Part shown: positions 35,522 through 42,755 of the stretch, piece by piece
How positions within the stretch are numbered: position 1 is the stretch's first letter
Layout: each line of letters starts with the position of its first letter
Notes under the pieces: generated by a model
Database searches by the model: none
What the model saw: only the letters and a program-made list of their open reading frames with translations
What the model was told of the DNA's origin: nothing
Made by a program: the position numbers and the translations under genes
DNA from: an uncultured Eubacteriales bacterium
Lineage (GTDB): Bacteria > Bacillota > Clostridia > Christensenellales > Aristaeellaceae
Direction: 5' to 3'
Length of the DNA stretch: 48,996 nt
Assembly: GCA_902800625.1 (NCBI GenBank)
Contig: CADCFG010000026.1
Location: 1-48,996 of the forward strand

Positions 35522-36202
35522 GTGAATGAACACCAGCAAGCGGAAGAACACAAGTCGCAAGAGCTATTCCGGTTCCAAACGACGGCCCCCTGCCGATACT
35601 GTGATGCGCCAGACCTTGTCCCTGTATCCCCGGCTGAGCTTGCCCGAATGGCTGATTCTCTCGGCGTTGCAAAATAAGAAGCGCTGAGGGAGTACTGCCG
35701 GCACGAACCGCTGTACCGGTATTTTCCCAGGGTAACCCTCAGGGCGGGGGAGGATGGGCGCTGCCCCTTCGCTACGGAAAGCGGCTGTGCCCTTCGCGGT
35801 GTCCGGCCACGAGCATGCCAGCTGTTCCCCCTGGAAGCCGCCCCAGCGGTCATCCGTGAGAAGGGCAGGAAGGAACGATACGAGATGGGCTACCATCTGG
35901 CCCTGGGCATCCCGGAAGCGGGTGAAGCATATACGCCCGAGAGTTGGGAAATGCGGGATGGCACGCCGTTCCGCGAGGCGGAAGCCCTGGAGGACTTCAT
36001 CTTCCGGTGCGAAGTGTTGCCCCTGTGCGCGGCCATGGACCAGAAGGTTGCCCACAACAGCCTCCTCCGGGAGCTGTTCCAGCGGCTGTACAGCATCAAC
36101 CTGGGCGTCCTGTATCTCAACTATCCCGACGACGAACCGTTCGCCGAAGCGTATGGTCGGAACAGGAACATGGTCTACGATCTCCTGGCCGCCTACATCT
36201 GA
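35522..36202 (+). pseudogene. YkgJ-like cysteine-cluster protein split by an in-frame TAA
   Basis: GTG at 35522 with AAGGAGG upstream opens MNEHQQAEEHKSQELFRF and a CRYC motif, then LVPVSPAELARMADSLGVAK and TAA (35675-35677). The same frame continues EALREYCRHEPLYRYFP, GRCPFATESGCALRGVRPRA and CQLFP, then an acidic C-terminal half to 36202. Together these give the spaced cysteines of the YkgJ zinc/iron-chelating family in the expected order, so it is one gene of about 226 codons with a single ochre codon. Start, ribosome site and the rest of the frame look intact. The role in the mobile element is unknown. Confidence 0.7.
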
Positions 36203-36239
36203 CACCCATTCAATGAACCAAAGAAAGGAAGGTATCTCC

Positions 36240-36701
36240 ATGAACAAAGTCATTCTGTCCGGCCGCCTGGTCAAGGATCCCGAAGTCCGCATCGATGTGG
36301 GCCCGAACAAGATCGCCATCGCCAACTATACCCTCGCAGTCCGCCGCCCATTTGCCAAGGACGGCCAGCCCGAAGCGGATTTCATCCGCTGCAAGGCCTT
36401 TGGCGGTGCCGCGAAGTTCGCCAACGACTATCTGGGCAAGGGCATCAAGATCAACGTGTGCGGCCAGCTGCAGACCCGCACCTACGACGCCGAGGACGGC
36501 CACCGCAACTTCGTGACCGAAGTGCTGGTCGAGAGCCAGGAGTTCGCCGAGTCCGCCGCGGCGAACCGCAGGATCGCCGGCAACCAGGCCCAAGTGGACA
36601 CCGAGCCCGCTGACCCCGTCGAGCTTTCCGCGCCGGCCTGCGGTGGGTACAATCCCGAAACCGACCACGACTTCGGCGACGCCGAGCTGCCCTTCTCCTG
36701 A
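36240..36701 (+). CDS. ssb: Single-stranded DNA-binding protein
   Basis: A 153-residue OB-fold SSB: MNKVILSGRLVKDPEVRI, YTLAVRRPF, FIRCKAFGGAAKFANDYLGK and VCGQLQTRTY. It ends in the acidic partner-binding tip DFGDAELPFS. Such element-borne SSBs coat the transferred strand during conjugation and plasmid-type replication. The start has AAAGGAAGG upstream; the stop overlaps the next start (TGATG). Confidence 0.93.
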   Translation: MNKVILSGRLVKDPEVRIDVGPNKIAIANYTLAVRRPFAKDGQPEADFIRCKAFGGAAKFANDYLGKGIKINVCGQLQTRTYDAEDGHRNFVTEVLVESQEFAESAAANRRIAGNQAQVDTEPADPVELSAPACGGYNPETDHDFGDAELPFS

Positions 36702-37048
36702 TGGGGAAGGGCATCCTTTTAATGGATATGGAAAGAGTACCGCTGAAAACAAGGCTGTGCTGGCTGAAAAATGGGAACGACAGTGCCGATCGATGCGTTG
36801 AAATGCTCCGGAAACAGGCTGAAATGCCGGTGCTGGACTACTGTATGCGAGATGTGCGGCTCCTGGACGCGCTCGGCGCTGCGCTGCATCTCAGCCGTGA
36901 AGTGCTGTTTCACATCGACTACCAGTCGCTGGCGGAGATCATCATGAAGCGCCTGAACAGCCCGGAAGAGGAAGGGGTTGGCGAGGCCTTGCAGATCCTG
37001 GCCGTGCCTTACCTGAGGGCGATGAAGCAGATCAAAGAGGGAACATGA
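36701..37048 (+). CDS. Hypothetical protein, 115 residues
   Basis: Starts within the ssb stop codon, so translation is coupled. It is helical (LLDALGAALHLSREVLFHI), without membrane segment or known motif. It shares its start MxxxxxxxxRVPLKTRL style with the next protein (MTRIPLSTRLYNAV), which hints that the two are related at the N-terminus. Function not recognised. Confidence 0.65.
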   Translation: MGKGILLMDMERVPLKTRLCWLKNGNDSADRCVEMLRKQAEMPVLDYCMRDVRLLDALGAALHLSREVLFHIDYQSLAEIIMKRLNSPEEEGVGEALQILAVPYLRAMKQIKEGT

Positions 37049-37407
37049 CAAGAATACCATTGAGTACAAGGCTGTACAATGCCGTGAAACCGTCCACCGT
37101 CCTGCCAAAGCTTCCCTATGGGATGACGGTTGGCGCCTATATCCATGCGGTGGACAGGCTGAATCCAGGCAGTAAGATCGGGAAGCACATCGAAGAGGAG
37201 AGAAGATGCTACAACATGGCGCTGGGAGGGAAGATGGGCTTGTTCGTAGAGAAGGCCGTAGATGCCTCTGAGGTCCAGGGCTGCGATATCCTCCTGGATC
37301 TGCTGGTTTATCCATTTCTGAAGAAGGACAACGAAACCAGCAAGAAGAAGCGCAAACCCCGAAAGGAGAGCATCGAACATCGAAAGGAGGGAGACACAGA
37401 TGAGTGA
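37045..37407 (+). CDS. Hypothetical protein with a basic tail, 120 residues
   Basis: ATGA overlap with the preceding gene. A compact N-terminal part (LPYGMTVGAYIHAVDRLNPG) is followed by a lysine-rich tail (KKDNETSKKKRKPRKES) that may bind nucleic acid. It overlaps the start of the ClpP-like gene. Not recognised. Confidence 0.65.
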   Translation: MTRIPLSTRLYNAVKPSTVLPKLPYGMTVGAYIHAVDRLNPGSKIGKHIEEERRCYNMALGGKMGLFVEKAVDASEVQGCDILLDLLVYPFLKKDNETSKKKRKPRKESIEHRKEGDTDE

Positions 37408-38008
37408 CAAGCCCTGCCTGGTCCGCAGCACAGCGGCCGGGTATTTGAGAACGACCCTGGAGGACGAACAGCTGTTCCACAGGGAACTGGAGATCGACAG
37501 AACCATAGACCGGTCCGTCGCCATGGATACCATCCGGGCGATGCGGTATTTGGACGGCGAGGACTCGACCCAGCCGATCCTGCTGCTGATCAACTGCAAC
37601 GGAGGCTCTGTCATAGACGGCCTCGCGATCTATGACACGATGCAGGCGCTCCATTCGCCCGTATGGACGGTGTGCGTCGGAGAGTGCAGCTCCATGGCCG
37701 CCGTGATCCTGGCAGGTGGAGAGAAAGGCCACCGCTATGCATTGGCGAACGCCCAGGTCATGATCCATGACCCGCTGATCACCGGGGACTGCGGGGGCCC
37801 GGCGTTGAGCGTTGACGCCATATCCAAGCGCCTGATGCGAACGCGGCGGAAGGTGGGCGAAATCCTGAGCCAGTGTACCGGAAGGCCGCTGGACGCCGTG
37901 CTGAGCGCGACGGCCAGGGACACCTTCTTTGACGCCAAGCAGGCAAAGGCCTTTGGGCTCGTCGATGAGATCATCGCGGATTGGGGTGAGCTTCGCCATG
38001 TGGGATGA
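37400..38008 (+). CDS. ClpP-like serine protease of the conjugative module
   Basis: A 202-residue ClpP/crotonase-fold protease: PILLLINCNGGSVIDGLAIY (oxyanion glycines), the nucleophile Ser in VGECSSMAAVILAGG, His in QVMIHDP and Asp in RDTFFDAKQAKAFGLVDEII. All three triad positions are present. Chromosomal ClpP pairs with ClpX or ClpC; no unfoldase gene is visible here, so it would borrow the host's or act alone. The gene overlaps the coupling-protein start, suggesting a role in transfer or in stability of element proteins. The GGAGG start context is good. Confidence 0.88.
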   Translation: MSDKPCLVRSTAAGYLRTTLEDEQLFHRELEIDRTIDRSVAMDTIRAMRYLDGEDSTQPILLLINCNGGSVIDGLAIYDTMQALHSPVWTVCVGECSSMAAVILAGGEKGHRYALANAQVMIHDPLITGDCGGPALSVDAISKRLMRTRRKVGEILSQCTGRPLDAVLSATARDTFFDAKQAKAFGLVDEIIADWGELRHVG

Positions 38009-39281
38009 ATCCATGAGAACGCTCGCCGAAGGGGTGCAGGTGTCTGCCGACAGCCGAAAAACGGGCATCAATGCCCATGACCTGGTCATCGGCCCGTCCG
38101 GAGCAGGAAAGACGCGGGGCTATGTCATTCCCGCCATCCTGCAGACGGAAGGGTCGATGATCGTCACGGACACGAAGGGCGATCTGTACGAGCAGGTCGC
38201 CGGCCCGCTGAAGTCCAGGGGATACAGGGTTCTGAAGCTGGACTTCCGCAACAGCAAAGAATCGCCGCTGGGCTATTCCGCCCTGGGCTTCATCCGCTTG
38301 GAAGGGCTGGGTGAAAGGCCAAACGAGCAGGACGTGCTGTCCATTGCTGCGGCCTTATGTCCGATTGAAGATACCAGAGACCCCTTCTGGGAGTACGCTG
38401 CCAGAGGGGTGATTGCATCGATGCTGTACTATGTGTTGTCCTACCTTCCGAAGGAAGAGGGAACGCTCGTTACCCTTGGGAAGCTCTTTGACACAGTTGT
38501 GGACGGCAGATACGAACAGCTTCTGGAGGATCTCGAGTGGGATGAGCCGGACAGCTTTTCGATCCATCAGTACGCTTTTATCCGTGCCTGCAAGGATGCC
38601 GAGAAAATGCGCGGCTCCATTTTCGGCATTGTCGGGGAAAAGCTTGCAATCTTCCGCTTCGACGGGATGAAGCATCTGCTGACCCAGCGGGAGCGCGTGG
38701 ATTTCGCCAGCCTGCGCAACGAGAAGACGGTACTGATCGTGAACGTCTCCGACTGCGACCGAAGCCTGGACCGGCTGATAGCCCTGTTCTTCCAGCAGGC
38801 GTTCAAGACGCTCATCGAGGGCGGCGCGGCAGGAATCCCGGTGCGCATCATCATGGACGACTTTGCGGCGTACAGCTGCTGTATTCCCGACTTTGATAAC
38901 CTGATATCAGTGGTTCGCTCCAGGAACATCTCCGTCAGCTGCATGATCCAGAGTATCGCGCAGTTGCAAGCCCTGTATCACGAGAAGGCGACGACGATCC
39001 TGGACAACTTCGATACCGTGCTGTATCTTGGCGGCAACAATCCCGGCACGGCGAGATACATCGCGGAGCGGGCAAACAAAATGCCCTGGGATGTGCTGTC
39101 GATGGACCCGGAGGATGCCCTCCTCATCCAGCGGGGCAGACCGCCCCGGAAGGTCAAGCGATTCAAGCTGGAGGCTCATCCGGAAATCGCGAACTACGAT
39201 TCTCAGGAGGACGAAGACGGGGAATCCCTCGTCGACATCCTGGATTCGCTGGATTGGGGAGATGCCGGGATGCTGCTTTGA
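37998..39281 (+). CDS. VirD4/TraG-type conjugative coupling ATPase
   Basis: A 427-residue protein starting MWDESMRTLAEGV inside the ClpP gene's end. Walker A is VIGPSGAGKTRGYVIPA and Walker B is VRIIMDDFA; VTDTKGDLYEQVAG and FRNSKESPLGYSAL with the C-terminal SVSCMIQSIAQLQALYHEKA complete the family pattern. It lacks N-terminal membrane helices, as in the soluble or shortened forms. It would hand relaxosome DNA to a type IV secretion channel. No relaxase or channel genes are in the window. Its last codons (GDAGMLL) and the following 300 bases are repeated at 47.17 kb. Confidence 0.9.
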   Translation: MWDESMRTLAEGVQVSADSRKTGINAHDLVIGPSGAGKTRGYVIPAILQTEGSMIVTDTKGDLYEQVAGPLKSRGYRVLKLDFRNSKESPLGYSALGFIRLEGLGERPNEQDVLSIAAALCPIEDTRDPFWEYAARGVIASMLYYVLSYLPKEEGTLVTLGKLFDTVVDGRYEQLLEDLEWDEPDSFSIHQYAFIRACKDAEKMRGSIFGIVGEKLAIFRFDGMKHLLTQRERVDFASLRNEKTVLIVNVSDCDRSLDRLIALFFQQAFKTLIEGGAAGIPVRIIMDDFAAYSCCIPDFDNLISVVRSRNISVSCMIQSIAQLQALYHEKATTILDNFDTVLYLGGNNPGTARYIAERANKMPWDVLSMDPEDALLIQRGRPPRKVKRFKLEAHPEIANYDSQEDEDGESLVDILDSLDWGDAGMLL

Positions 39282-39625
39282 CAGAAAGGATACAGGAGTA
39301 ATGAACACTGTATCATGCTTTTGGGGATAATCCAGTACCATGTCAAGGGGCAACCCCGATGTCCCTGGAAGGGGCAAAAAAGTTGTCCCTGAGCGAAACT
39401 GAACCGAAGGCAAAACGAGCACGAAACGACCAACAAAAGAAACAAGGAAAAACGCTCCGAATTTGGGTTGCTTCCAGGTGGACCCCGGAGCGTTTTTCTA
39501 TGCCAAAACCGTTCCCAGATCTGAAACGAACGCTCCTAATTCTGCGCAATTCCGCATCAAAAAATGGAGACGGATCCCGTCGCGGTGTTCGTCCCAGTGC
39601 CCCGATTCCGGATTGCTCCTGATAC
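39262..39625 (+). repeat. Long direct repeat, copy 1 (end of coupling gene and downstream)
   Basis: Includes the coupling-gene end (GATGCCGGGATGCTGCTTTGA), the block CCAGTACCATGTCAAGGGGC, a GGGGCAACCCC hairpin and the strong hairpin at 39448-39497. It matches 47168-47540 with scattered differences and the same orientation. Possibly contains a small RNA ending at the hairpin. Confidence 0.8.
39448..39497 (+). terminator. Strong terminator inside repeat copy 1
   Basis: AAAAACGCTCCG and CGGAGCGTTTTT form the arms; A and T runs on both sides allow termination in both directions. It closes the transfer operon. Confidence 0.8.
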
Positions 39626-39790
39626 GATATCATATTATTGGCTGTTTTCCATGCCGCGACGTCCCATAAGCCACAAAAAAACAGCCTTACGTGAGCTTGG
39701 GGAACCAGCGAAATGGGGTCAGCTTACAGCGCGCACAGCCCTGACGCCGCGCCGGATCACGGCGCAGAGAAAGAATGCGTCAAGCCTATA

Positions 39791-39819
39791 TTGCCTTATG
39801 CGCAAGAATGTGATAGAAT
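39791..39819 (+). promoter_or_regulatory. Sigma-A-type promoter upstream of the 40003 gene
   Basis: TTGCCT, 17 bases, TAGAAT, about 185 bases before the start at 40003. The rest of 39626-40002 shows no gene. Confidence 0.45.
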
Positions 39820-40002
39820 CTCATAAAGGGATGATAGCTACGGGCAGCGGACCACCGCGTTCATGGCCCCAAAGTCATCTCAAAGAGGAGGGTTTCATAT
39901 GATAATCACTCGTTCAATCCCCGGGTCCGGTCCCCCAGCCAGGCGTCTGTCGAATTCTGAACCTGACATGCCGCAATACTGTACAAAGGAGTCCATTCAG
40001 CC

Positions 40003-40605
40003 ATGAATAAAAAGAGTTTGATCAACGCCTCGTTGATCTCCGCCTTCTGCGTATTTCTGTTTCTGGGCTCGATCAGCCTGGTCTCCATGAATTACATGCC
40101 GTTTGTCGAGGCCGTTCCCACCTCTGACCCCGATCTCATTCGCGAAGCCACATTGCAAATTGCCTACAGCTTCATCATCGCGGTACCGTCCATGCTGCTC
40201 GCCGCGAAGTATCTCCTGGATCTGCTGAAGGGCAGAAAGATCAATCCCAACTTCATTGGCGACCTGGTGGCCTTTGTCGGCCTGGCCATAACGATCATAC
40301 GGTTGATCGATATGACCATGACCTCCGGATGGAACACCGGCTTCAAGTGGGAGGAACTGTTCACCGGCATCGTGATCATCTTCCTTACAGGCGTTTCTTT
40401 TGCCGTCAAGAAGATCTACAAGCTGTATCTCGGCACGATCACCACCATTTGGGCGTTGAGCTACTTCGCCTTCGCCTTCGTTTCTTACGCGACCAACGAG
40501 ACCCGCGTGGCCATGTACGTCTATCTCAACTTCACGCTGGCCTTCATACTAGCGTCCGCGTTCTTCCTCTCCAGGATCTTCCTCCAGCCCACCGTGCAAA
40601 AATAG
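40003..40605 (+). CDS. Polytopic membrane protein, unrecognised
   Basis: A 200-residue protein with about six membrane segments (ISAFCVFLFLGSISLVSMNY, IAYSFIIAVPSMLLAAKYLL, FIGDLVAFVGLAITIIRLID, LFTGIVIIFLTGVSFAVKKI and two more). AAAGGAG precedes the start at a usable distance. No transporter or enzyme motif was seen. A MITE follows, then the acyltransferase remnant on the other strand. Confidence 0.75.
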   Translation: MNKKSLINASLISAFCVFLFLGSISLVSMNYMPFVEAVPTSDPDLIREATLQIAYSFIIAVPSMLLAAKYLLDLLKGRKINPNFIGDLVAFVGLAITIIRLIDMTMTSGWNTGFKWEELFTGIVIIFLTGVSFAVKKIYKLYLGTITTIWALSYFAFAFVSYATNETRVAMYVYLNFTLAFILASAFFLSRIFLQPTVQK

Positions 40606-40672
40606 GTTCTTCTCGGAAAACCGTGGCACGGGGCGGAGCAAGCCTCTTCGATCCATGCCGTTGACCGGCAAA

Positions 40673-40802
40673 GGGGCTGTCTCAAAACGCTGAGTGACGA
40701 TTCCATTTCCACCGTAGGACGCCATATATGGCGTCCGCGGGCGGCATCTATGCCGCCCCTACGGGAGGAATCGCGAGTCCAGCTGCTTTTTGAGACAGCC
40801 TC
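40673..40802. mobile_element. MITE-like element with GGGGCTGTCTCAAAA ends
   Basis: GGGGCTGTCTCAAAA at 40673-40687 is inverted at 40788-40802 with one difference. The interior carries GGACGCCATATATGGCGTCC (40717-40736), also found in the 32525 element, then GCGGCATCTATGCCGC. It lies 20 bases past the end of the truncated acyltransferase gene. No coding potential. Confidence 0.75.
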
Positions 40803-40822
40803 TTCGTTTTACGGCGATTATC

Positions 40823-41438
40823 TCATACTACCTTCACCCGGACAGGCACACCGGACATATAATCCAGGGGCTTTTCGTCGATCCCGGGAAGATGCCGAAC
40901 CTTCTTTCCGAAGAGATTTATGTTGAAATCCTCGGGAAGTTCGTAGGCCCGGGCGAAGGGGTCCTTCTCCTCCTCCGGAAGCACGGGGCTCTCCGGCGCG
41001 CGCACGCCCTCTGCGGAATACTGCTTCCCGTCGCGGATGCAGAAATAGTTGTACAGCGTGGCCTCGATGAACAGATTCAGGCCCAGCCCGTCGCAGAAGC
41101 CGTGGAACATGGAAAACCATGCTGTGTCGTTCCAGCAGGTCACGTCGAGGCAGTGCCAGTTGGTCTCCGCGCCGCCCACACGGCGAAGGGTTTCCGTCTC
41201 GGCCACCTCAAAGGGCAGCGGGTTCACGGTGTAGTAAAAATCGCCTTTGCGCTCCACCAGCGCGTCGGAAAAGCGGGGCATACGGCGCAGAGTGGCGTTC
41301 ACCGCCTCCTGGAGGATGCCGCCCCGGTGCTGGTTTTCAGGCCCACCTCCACCACATAGGCGCGGGAGGGGATGCTGCGGTAAAATGAGATGCGCCGCTG
41401 AAGCTCTGCTCCTCGATTTGAAAATCCGGCTGATTCAT
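40823..41438 (-). pseudogene. Decayed condensation-fold acyltransferase, tandem paralogue
   Basis: The start MNQPDFQIEEQSFS is at 41438. The sequence then continues in a second frame (RRISFYRSIPSRAYVVEVGL) and a third (GGILQEAVNATLRRMPRFSD to the stop at 40823). Read together it matches the N-terminal 190 residues of the intact neighbour at 41451-42755: VNPLPFEVAETETLRRVGG against NNPLPMEAAHVAGIRHVGG, and the active-site motif FHGFCDGLG against YHGFCDGQG. Two frame shifts and loss of the C-terminal half make it a pseudogene. The MITE 20 bases downstream may mark the deletion. Confidence 0.75.
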
Positions 41439-41450
41439 GGTGTTTTTCTG

Positions 41451-42755
41451 TCAAAGGATGCCTTCCCGCCAGGCGGTCAGCGGCAGGGTGAAGCGCCGGA
41501 CGGGGACGCGCTGGACGGGCAGGCCATGGTCCTTCATCGCTTGTTCCAGCGCGTCGGCGAGGGCAGAAATGTCGCTGCACGCCAGGCAGGTGACGCGGAA
41601 TTCCCCGTTGTGTTCGATCACGTTCAGGTGCAGCGTGTTTCCCGCCTCGGGCTTGCAGAGGAAGCGCACGTCCGTGATCTGTTCGGAATAGCCGGTTTTG
41701 TGCATGGAGCCGATGTAATCAATGTAGAAGGTGTCATGGGTGACCGTCATGAACCCGGCGGGCTTTTTCAGCTCCTCCCGGTAGTCCGTGGCCTGCTCCA
41801 TGCGCTCGCGGTAGATCTGGCCCAGCCTGTTGTAGATGGCGCGGAAGCGATCCAGCGCCATCTGCTGCTTAAGCATGGCCCGAAGCTGGGCGGCCCGCTG
41901 GTCGAAGGGCAGCGCGTCCATGGGCGTGCCGCTGATGGGCAGCATTATGCGGCTTGAGCAGTTCTTGAAGGTCTCCTCGCAACCCAACTGCCGCCGGATG
42001 GATACGGGGATGTTGACCATGACGGGCGCGTCGGCATCGGGGTGCAGCCGCGTAATGGCCTCCCCCACCAGCATGGAGAACATCACGGAGGGCGACGTGC
42101 CGTTGGCCTTCACGAACTTCATGAACGCCTCGGAGGGCAGCAGGAAACCGTGCTCCTCCACCTCTCCGCCGTGATTTCGGACGATCTCCGGCAGGTGATA
42201 GAAGGCGGGCTGCTGCCTGTTTTCCGGCATGGTGAAATCGGGAGAGACCTCATACTGCCGGGAGTAGGGCTCGAAGGTCTCCGCCTCCGTCATTTCGGTG
42301 CTGTCGGCGCGGATGCCATTGGGGTCGTACTCCACGCTGTCCTTCATGCAGTAATAGTGATACAGCACGGACTCCAGGAAGGTGTAGATGCCCTGGCCAT
42401 CGCAGAAGCCGTGATACATGGAAAACCAGGTCACATTCCCGTCCCATGTGAGGTCCAGCATGTGATAGTTGGTCTCACTGCCGCCCACATGGCGGATGCC
42501 CGCCACATGCGCCGCCTCCATGGGCAGCGGGTTATTGGCGTAGTAGATCGCGCCGTGGTCGACGACCAGCGTGTCGGTCAGATAGGACATTCGCTGAACC
42601 GTCCGGTCCAGGGCGCGCTGGAGCAGCTCGCCGTCGATGGGGTCCCGGTGGGTGACCTCCACGGTGTAGGCGGGGATGTCCATCGGCAGATAGACGTAGG
42701 GACTGCTGGAAATCGCCATTTCCTTTTTCTCAAAGCTCGGGCGTGTGATGCTCAT
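41451..42755 (-). CDS. Condensation-fold (CoA-dependent-acyltransferase-like) protein
   Basis: A 434-residue stand-alone protein of the NRPS-condensation/alcohol-acyltransferase fold. The active-site motif HHxxxDG reads YHGFCDGQG, keeping the catalytic second His and the structural Asp-Gly; the first His is Tyr. Further features are an N-terminal half with IPAYTVEVTHRDPIDGELLQ and a C-terminal half with VMVNIPVSIRRQLGCEET and FYIDYIGSMHKTG. Relatives transfer acyl groups from a thioester to an amine or alcohol. Its start overlaps the acyl-CoA ligase stop (ATGA), so the ligase probably makes its acyl donor. It has no carrier domain. The acceptor is unknown. Confidence 0.8.
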   Translation of the reverse strand: MSITRPSFEKKEMAISSSPYVYLPMDIPAYTVEVTHRDPIDGELLQRALDRTVQRMSYLTDTLVVDHGAIYYANNPLPMEAAHVAGIRHVGGSETNYHMLDLTWDGNVTWFSMYHGFCDGQGIYTFLESVLYHYYCMKDSVEYDPNGIRADSTEMTEAETFEPYSRQYEVSPDFTMPENRQQPAFYHLPEIVRNHGGEVEEHGFLLPSEAFMKFVKANGTSPSVMFSMLVGEAITRLHPDADAPVMVNIPVSIRRQLGCEETFKNCSSRIMLPISGTPMDALPFDQRAAQLRAMLKQQMALDRFRAIYNRLGQIYRERMEQATDYREELKKPAGFMTVTHDTFYIDYIGSMHKTGYSEQITDVRFLCKPEAGNTLHLNVIEHNGEFRVTCLACSDISALADALEQAMKDHGLPVQRVPVRRFTLPLTAWREGIL

